This document shows, piece after piece, positions 57,818 to 64,000 of a stretch of 64,000 nt of DNA. The position numbers and the translations under genes were made by a program. How positions within the stretch are numbered: position 1 is the stretch's first letter; the number at the start of each line of letters is the position of its first letter. The DNA is from Aplectana chamaeleonis (Eukaryota > Nematoda > Chromadorea > Rhabditida > Cosmocercidae): contig JAPDOI010000212.1 of the NCBI GenBank assembly GCA_029168955.1, positions 496,001 to 560,000 of the forward strand, written 5' to 3'. The notes beneath the pieces are model-generated. The model had not been told where the DNA came from. It did no database searches and saw only the letters and a program-made list of their open reading frames with translations.

Positions 57818-58195
57818 TTAGGTCGATGCAAAAGTTTCAGGACTTTTCACAACTTTGAATAAAAAACATTTATTTCAAAAACAAACAAGACTCACCCAAC
57901 AAAATAATTCCCATCATATTCGAGGATCCTTTGCCACCGATTGGGCAGATCATGAATTCCCGACGCTTAGAATTCTAGCTGTTTCGAATCGAAGTATTCT
58001 TTTGGGGTCATTTTGATTTTGTCATCGTTAGTGAACTGTTTTTCATACAGGAAGTGCTGCATCAAGCGGAACAGATGGTAGTTGGAAGGGGCAAGATCTG
58101 GACTATATGGAGGGTGACGAAGAACTTCCCAGCCCAGGTCCAGCAGTTTCTGTTCCCCTTCTTCACGAGAATGCTCGGCCACACGTATCTCGTCG
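57818..58195 (-). pseudogene. Mariner C-terminal fragment with one terminal repeat
   Basis: The left end TTAGGTCGATGCAAAAGT follows TA (57816-57817) and is a typical mariner terminus. The minus-strand frame reads VAEHSREEGEQKLLDLGWEV, then YSPDLAPSNYHLFRLMQHFL and EKQFTNDD. The third catalytic Asp (normally PSDYHLF) is Asn. The HDNARP motif, the N-terminal two-thirds and the other terminus are missing beyond about 58195. It is a different mariner lineage from 17009-18264. Confidence 0.88.
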
Positions 58196-58199
58196 TATG

Positions 58200-58890
58200 T
58201 CGGATAATCCGACAGAAACTGTTGGGCTGGGATTCATGAGAGGCAAGCCAAGGTTACGGCAGGACTAGCGGGGGTAAAGCGTCACTCACCAACAATCCGG
58301 TTTGGTCAAGGCTTGGCTACGATTTGACTACGCGTAATCGCACCTCGGAGCTGCGGTTACCCTTGGCTAGTTACGGGTTTGCGGCTCAGGCGTCACATTA
58401 ATAATAAGTTGTGTTAACGCACAATACCGAGGCCAATGGAAACCTCGGGCCACTTGATCGTTAACGAGGTTTTTTTAAAGTTATCTGAATAGATGAGAGT
58501 TACATTTTGATGACGTGGACCATTTGCACAATTTATCAAGGAACCTTCCGCGGCTACGCAAATAATAGAACCGCATATCTTATGAGAAAGTTGAAAACAC
58601 TCGTTATTAGCTGCCACTTAATAGGATCGTTTGCCATCAATTGTGTTTCTCGATAAGTTCTCTCTCTCATCTCTTTTATATCGCGCATTGTTGTTCTTTT
58701 TGCACCCACTTTTTCCAATCCTTGTCTTCCGTGTGCTCAACCGTTGCCGATTAGCCACAGGCCCTTCGCTGGGGTTTCTCCGCCATTTCGCCTCTGATCC
58801 CCTCATTTTCTGAATTTTCCCAACATTTTTCCAACACATTTATGTCAAATTTCCTTTTGCACGCCCCAAACTTGGTAATATACTTTGACC
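58200..58890. other. Unassigned stretch
   Basis: An open minus-strand frame (58618-58839) is charged but shows no known motif. No repeat ends found. Confidence 0.3.
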
Positions 58891-58894
58891 AAAT

Positions 58895-59145
58895 CGGATG
58901 ATTCGAAAAATCAATCGACTGAAAAAGTCGGCATCGAATCTCCCGAAAATTCGATTGCTTGATAGAGGCGAACTCCCGAATGATTCAAAAAATCGAATAT
59001 CCGAAGAAGGCCGCTTTCCAAATTATTGGGGAACCGAATACTCGAAAAATGCCAATTTTCAAACTATTCCAAAACCCGAGTACTCGAAGAGTGCCGATTC
59101 CCGGATTATTCGAAAGTTCAAAAGTCGAAAAAATCCGAAAACGTA
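58895..59145 (+). repeat. Degenerate 54-bp tandem repeat
   Basis: Units resemble CCGAATACTCGAAAAATGCC plus AAACTATTCCAAA, about 54 bp, four to five copies. The period is a multiple of three and the + frame stays open as 18-residue units (EYSKNANFQTIPK / EYSKSADSRIIRK). Confidence 0.55.
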
Positions 59146-59819
59146 AAAGTTTACTGGGTGCTGAAGATGTCATTTGCCTCGGTTCACACGATTTTGCTCA
59201 TTTTCGCATCTATATCGTTTACTCTCACTTTTTTTTTACGAAAAAGGCACTTTGGATTTTCATTTTTTAAATGTTTTTTCTGTGATCAACCAGGACCTTC
59301 TCGCTGCTTTCGGATCGAACTTCTATTTATTTCTTTTACGGTTCGAGCTTTGCCGTCGTGAAAACGTTCCGAAAGACGCCTAATTTTCTTATGATGAGAT
59401 ATGTGGTTGTCTTGGGCGGCTCAGCAGAACAAGAATTTCGTAACAAGGCCATAATTGTTATTGCATGGCGTTCAAATGTTACCATGACATTGAGCCTAGG
59501 TGCCTACGAATATCAGGTTACGTCATCGGCGTTTATAATGGCGCATTCTTTTTTAGAAGCAAAAGGACCCAATTTAGTCCTTCATCCTCAAAGTATTAAA
59601 ACCTTTGGCTTTCACAATTTTTTTCTGGCACGAATCAAAATTCTTACTTGCATAGATAGAAAAAAACAGTCAGAAAGTTCACTTTCTTTAGGTTTCAGAA
59701 ATAGAAAACATTTTTGCACGAATTTGGTGAGGGCTATTATTCGACGGGCTAAACACATATATGAGATTCCCTTTCAGTCCGTCGAAGCTTACGGTAGGTA
59801 ACGGTAGGAGAATGTCGTC

Positions 59820-59966
59820 TATGGAAGGCAAATTCAGTATGTTCCTTCGCGCGTTTGTGCGGAGCGAAGGTAGAACCAGCGAGAAAGTGTGGGGAGAAGG
59901 AGACGCAGCATACGCGCGCAGACGCACGCCTTGAACGGAAATAAATTTTCACTCCGAAATAGGGGA
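59820..59966 (+). repeat. Foldback repeat, family E (late copy)
   Basis: GTGCGGAGCGAAGG, AAAGTGTGGGGAGAAGGAGA, ACGCAGCATACGCGCG and GAACGGAAATAAATTTTCACTCC match the other family E copies. Confidence 0.75.
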
Positions 59967-60188
59967 ATACAATAGTCTATCGTAGTCTTCCAAAATTTGC
60001 AAAACGGGACTCATATTCTAGTACATGGGCCCAAATAAATCCTATGGACATAGTTTGGGAAGAATTTATTATACTTTTACACCTAGATTAATTGCACTTC
60101 TTGGCTGTTTTCGGTATTCCTTGTGCATTCAGGGAAATATAAAAATTTTGCAAATTTGAAACGCAATTTCTCTGAATCTCCATTATAA

Positions 60189-60302
60189 ATGTCTTCTCAT
60201 ACAAACGATCGCCCTAAGTGGAACAGTCTCCTTCCATTTATGATGCCGCCGCCCAGACAGCAACAGAAGGTTGAGATTCGACCGTGGTTCTCGTCTGATT
60301 GA
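60189..60302 (+). CDS. Small ORF or first exon, uncertain
   Basis: The 37-codon frame starts MSSHTNDRPKWNSLLPFMMP and continues PPRQQQKVEIRPWF. Composition is protein-like, with an ATATAAAAAT box about 50 bp upstream. A possible donor AAG|GTTGAG at about 60269 would make it the first exon of a longer gene. No family recognised. Confidence 0.25.
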   Translation: MSSHTNDRPKWNSLLPFMMPPPRQQQKVEIRPWFSSD

Positions 60303-60559
60303 AATACCAACCGTGGGACCCGTCGGGTTGCCGTTCTGGTGACGGCAGTGCTAGAAGTGCTAGCCAGGCCGTCACTTGCTACGCTGCAATTACATGCAAT
60401 CCCACCCGCAGCTGTACCGCATACGCTCATCAAAGCGTCAGCTGTTATACCCTGTTATCCTCTATGATCCTATATCTGCGTTTTTTTTAAGTATGCGGGC
60501 TTCTAGGTTAGCGGTGCCTGCAGCACTGTGAAAGGACGGTCCAAAGGGAGCTTCCCTCG

Positions 60560-60870
60560 GGTCATGAAAAACGAAGTGCATCATGCGGAGCTTGCACCGC
60601 ATAATGGAATTGAGTCGCGCTTCATGGGACGCATCCGTCACGTCGCGGAAACTTATTCGCGCATCATGCGGAGCTTGCGCCGCTCCGTGGGAGTGGACTC
60701 ACGCTTCATGGAGAACGTCATGTCGTGGAAACTGAGTCGCGCTTGATGGAAAGCGTACGTCACGTAGTGAAGAAGAATTGCGCTTCGGACTGAGAGCCGC
60801 GTCATGGAAAGTGCATATCCTGCGCCAAGTCGTGGAGAGTGAGTATCACTTCATGCGCGATGGATGAGCC
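60560..60870. repeat. Imperfect tandem repeat with GAGTCGCGCTTCATGG units
   Basis: Repeated phrases GTCGCGGAAACT, GAGTCGCGCTTCATGG and CATGCGGAGCTTGC at roughly 60-65-bp spacing, about five units. Related phrases occur at 39080-39250. Confidence 0.55.
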
Positions 60871-61961
60871 TGCTACATTCTTCGTCAGCACCGCATCGAT
60901 CCCATAAGCACGCCGAGCGAGAATGGAGAGATATTAAGGCGACTGTTGGGTGTTTGGCTTGTATTTGTCGCGTATCAGAGGGTCACCTCCTCAAACCCAC
61001 CCTACGGCGGCCAAAACCTAACAAATGAGCTAAAGAGGATTTATCATACCAAATTCTAGAGAAGGGGACATTAGATTTTGAACAATACTAGATAGTTACC
61101 TCCAGTTACGGTCGAGACCGATCGTCACGGGTGAATTTCAATACGCTTCGGCCTTACGAGGGAGCTGCTATAAGTCATACCAACCATACAAAATGAATGG
61201 TACTTTTCTATAACTACTTTCGGATGTAAAAGTCCGAATATGCCATTCGCAGCTGTCTAGACCCACTCTGAAAGAAGTTGTGGGCGCTTCCAAAGGTTTG
61301 CGGCAAGGTAAGGGTTTACATAAAATTTTTAGAGTGTCTTTTAAAAAATTCCCGCATTTTGCTAAAAACATGTGTTTAGAGGTAATCTGGGGTGCTGAAC
61401 ACGAATCTTGGGTTTGCTTATCACAATTACAAGGTTTACTGTAAGTTACGCTAGGCAACATACCATTTAGGAAGCAAAACCTACCCTAATAATTCGAAAA
61501 TCGACAAATGGATATTGAATTCGTATTCATCACCCCAAATAACTTCCATATAGGAATTTTGAGACAAATCTGAGACTTTGACCAAACTACCATATACCCA
61601 CCGTAATCTACCGTAAGCTGCCGAAAATCGATAAACTGGCGTCAGATTCGTGTTGAGCACTCCAAATCAATCCCAGAAGAACGATTTGAGCCACATCTGT
61701 CGTCACATTCCGGGAATCGTCAAAAGTCAATGTAGCCGTCAAACTTTTATGCCAGTGGGAAGCGTTGAACAAATTTAGACGAAATCTTCAGAAAAGCTAC
61801 AAAAAATACCTCAGATTTGTGATCAGCACCCCTAAGTAACCCTCAGGGTGAATTTTGAGTCAAGTCTGAAATATTGTTTCTTCCTTGCTTTCTGTACCCC
61901 GTAATTCATATAATTGAACGCTGAACAGGAAATCCGTAGAAAACTAAAACGCTATCAGTCT

Positions 61962-62207
61962 ACACATACAATTCATCTCCGCACACGCGTTCAGCCCGCA
62001 ACTTGCACGCTGACTTCGAAAGCGTGCTGCGGCGCGGTTGCGAGTATCCTCAGACAGGGATGTGGGATCACCCGGGCACCAAGGGCAAAACCGCACGGGT
62101 GATCCCACATCCCCCTCTGAAGGTACTCTGAACCGCGCCGCAGCACGCTTTCGCAATCAGCGCGCACTTCGCGGACTCAACGGCATTGCGGAGATAATTT
62201 GTAGCTC
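61962..62207. repeat. Foldback element, family F (copy 2)
   Basis: Matches 27285-27531: CAATTCATCTCCGCA / TGCGGAGATAATTTG ends, GTGCTGCGGCGCGGTTGCGA arms and GGGATGTGGGATCACCCG / CGGGTGATCCCACATCCC inner arms. Confidence 0.85.
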
Positions 62208-62860
62208 GGTAAATGTGCTTTCACCCGAACTTAGCCTAGGGGTTGTTTTGGGCCCTGAACACGAGCATGAGGTCCGTTTCCGGATTTACGTAAAATTATT
62301 GCGCTTTTTGGAGGGTTCAATAGGTGCGAAAATCTGAGGAAAAACGCCTATAACTTTTTCCAGGGTGATTCCAGGCAGCTGCGAAGGGCATATTCGTACT
62401 CTATGTCGAAAAATGATTCTACCAAAGTATATTTTGATCGGAATGGCCAGTTTGGCTAATAGTAGTTTCCTTGAGAGTAGCACATTACCGACAAATTATG
62501 GCTTCGAAAACGTTGAAGCTACCCCGCCCTCTTCCTGAGATTTCGAAACCTAATTTTTCGAAAATGTCGTCACCCACATCTGCTGAAATCCGGGATCATT
62601 TTTCTTTTGGAATCCTCTGACACGAAGCCATTCATAAGTTCCGGCAATCCTTGGCCGCTTTCTCTAACCTATGATTATGTAGTTATGCCGAGATTCATTC
62701 GCGACTCTCTGCTGGATAATTGAAACTCGAGTCAATTGCATCAGCTTTGCAGGAGGGGTGGAGTCTATCCGCATAAGGCCGAGCTGCGCTAGCTAGGCAT
62801 CTAGAGGAGCCCTCGTCGAAGTGCACACCACAGAGCTCATTGCATCATCGACTAGGCACC

Positions 62861-63194
62861 ATGTCTGTGGAGCATATCGAGTGAGTTCCTTTTAGTATTG
62901 CTCATATTTTGAACTTTTATCATTCTACAGATGCCACAACTGGTTCACGAGTTTACAGTAGAAATTTTTTTTCTGCGAAATTAGGAGTGATCTCTTAGAA
63001 AGGGTGCATTACGAAATCGTCCTTCAGGCTTAGACTAAGCAGGAAATAGAAATTTTCTTTGCCATAGTTTACGTTTTCAAATATTTAGTGTTCCTTCGAT
63101 ACCTAAATTTTTCTACAGGAATGCCGATCTCCCAAAATCTTCCTCTCATCTTCTCAACTATTCAAATTCGAAACCTCTGTTTATAAACGAATAA
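62861..63194 (+). CDS. Candidate three-exon small gene
   Basis: Exon 62861-62880 (ATG TCT GTG GAG CAT ATC GA|GTGAGT), a 50-bp intron ending CTACAG, exon 62931-62957 (weak donor CA|GTAGAA), and exon 63119-63194 (acceptor TTTCTACAG, stop TAA). Phases fit and give a 40-residue product starting MSVEHIECHNWFTSLQ. The first exon and intron look convincing. The rest is conjecture, and the gene may continue past the window. Confidence 0.3.
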
Positions 63195-63386
63195 TTTTTT
63201 TTTCAAATCTATAATTTCCGGTTTTTTTTTTCGAGACAGGGTTAAAGTACATTCTTGGATATTGGAAAATTCTTGACATTTTTTTTTAGTTTTTCGAAGA
63301 TCGAAAAATTTAAAGAATTAAAAGTTTAAAATTTTAAATGAAGTTGATGCAAATCGAAATTTTTTACGTTTTTTTTTTCAAGATTA

Positions 63387-63625
63387 TGAAGTCTGTCCGG
63401 ATGGGAGTGTCCCCCATGCGGTCGGCGTGCATGTGGAGCGGCTCTCGCGAAGGCATTATTTCGGACAAGCCTTCCCATGGCTACGAAGAGCTGATGGGGA
63501 TATTAATCACCATTCGTCAAACATCCCTGCTAATCGATTTCCAAGTCCGGAAAACACCTTCATGACAGCCGCTCGACACGCACGCCGACCGCGTAGGCGG
63601 ACAGTCCTTTTCGGACGGACTTCAT
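63387..63625. repeat. Foldback MITE, family J (best copy)
   Basis: GAAGTCTGTCCGGATGGGAGTGTCC at the left pairs with the right end CGGACAGTCCTTTTCGGACGGACTTC. The arms contain GCGGTCGGCGTGCATGTGGAGCGGCT and its complement. Other copies at 10474-10685 and 40130-40200. Confidence 0.85.
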
Positions 63626-64000
63626 CTACCTAGGTGAGTTCAATGGCCACCGATATGTTAAGTATGTGTGCACTGGTTTATGACAAGCTTTCCAATGGTT
63701 GGTCTGGAATGTGATTTGCGGGCGGCGCACTTGGCAATCGGAAGCCTTGCCTCAGGGGCTGTATAGGAATTCTCTCGTAATTGAAGCCGTGCCTACGAAC
63801 TAAATTTGGGCCAGAAAATTTTTCAGTAAGCTACGTACGTGGTAAATATGTGTTCTGATGGCCTATCATACTTTCATCAGAATTTGTCGAAATGTTGTGC
63901 AGGAAATTGAATTCGGGTGACGGAAGTTCACTCCTGAGAGACCAAAAAGCCTCGAGGTGCGTAGGGAAAGGACAACAACACAGCAGAGGTCAGAATATTT

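Noticed and set aside
59358..59801. 147-codon + strand ORF
   Set aside because: AT-rich, no recognisable motif, overlaps a family E-flanked region, and no supporting splice or promoter signals.

Overview
This is a repeat-saturated stretch of a eukaryotic chromosome, almost certainly a clade V (strongylid or hookworm-like) nematode. The support is a lactate dehydrogenase gene that aligns end to end with the worm LDH-1 family, host introns of about 40-60 bp mixed with introns of many kilobases, a trans-splice-type acceptor one base before the LDH start codon, and several sequences that are near-copies of the nematode spliced leader SL1. No bacterial-style operons, rRNA, tRNA or CRISPR arrays were seen. 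Species cannot be fixed from the window alone.

Host genes all lie on the + strand. (1) A possible small secreted-peptide gene starts at 5924. (2) A two-exon proline-rich gene lies at 11313-12159. (3) A Bax-inhibitor/Lifeguard (TMBIM) membrane-protein gene runs from 14346 to 40000. Its exons are tiny islands: Pro/Tyr-rich N-terminal exons at 14.3-14.6 kb and 24.3-24.5 kb, and the membrane domain at 29.6, 35.1-35.4 and 39.6-40.0 kb. They are separated by introns full of transposons. No ORF search would join these exons; they are joined here by splice sites, intron phase and family similarity. (4) A complete eight-exon L-lactate dehydrogenase lies at 45533-48835 (333 residues). (5) Two weak small-gene candidates lie at 60189 and 62861.

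The rest is mobile DNA, much of it nested. There is a nearly intact mariner (17009-18264) with TA target duplications and one premature stop in its transposase. Two other mariner fossils are present, one split by two later insertions. Two hAT-like elements sit in tandem with three copies of their 8-bp target (25265-28463). A Tc1-like element with long inverted repeats carries an inserted LINE fragment (31799-34091). A 5.9-kb element has 1.7-kb inverted arms (49416-55297). Short foldback elements (MITEs) form at least ten families with recognisable target duplications: TA, TTA, 8 bp, and 9-11 bp.

The most unusual signals are RNA-like cassettes inside these elements. One TIR family carries an SL1-like 22-mer followed by a splice-donor GGTA in a stem-loop. 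Others carry a TATA box, conserved hairpins and an Sm-site-like motif at fixed spacing (88 bp in one family, 82 bp in another), an architecture resembling SL RNA or snRNA genes. The giant inverted element also carries in both arms what looks like a captured host coding exon with its splice donor.
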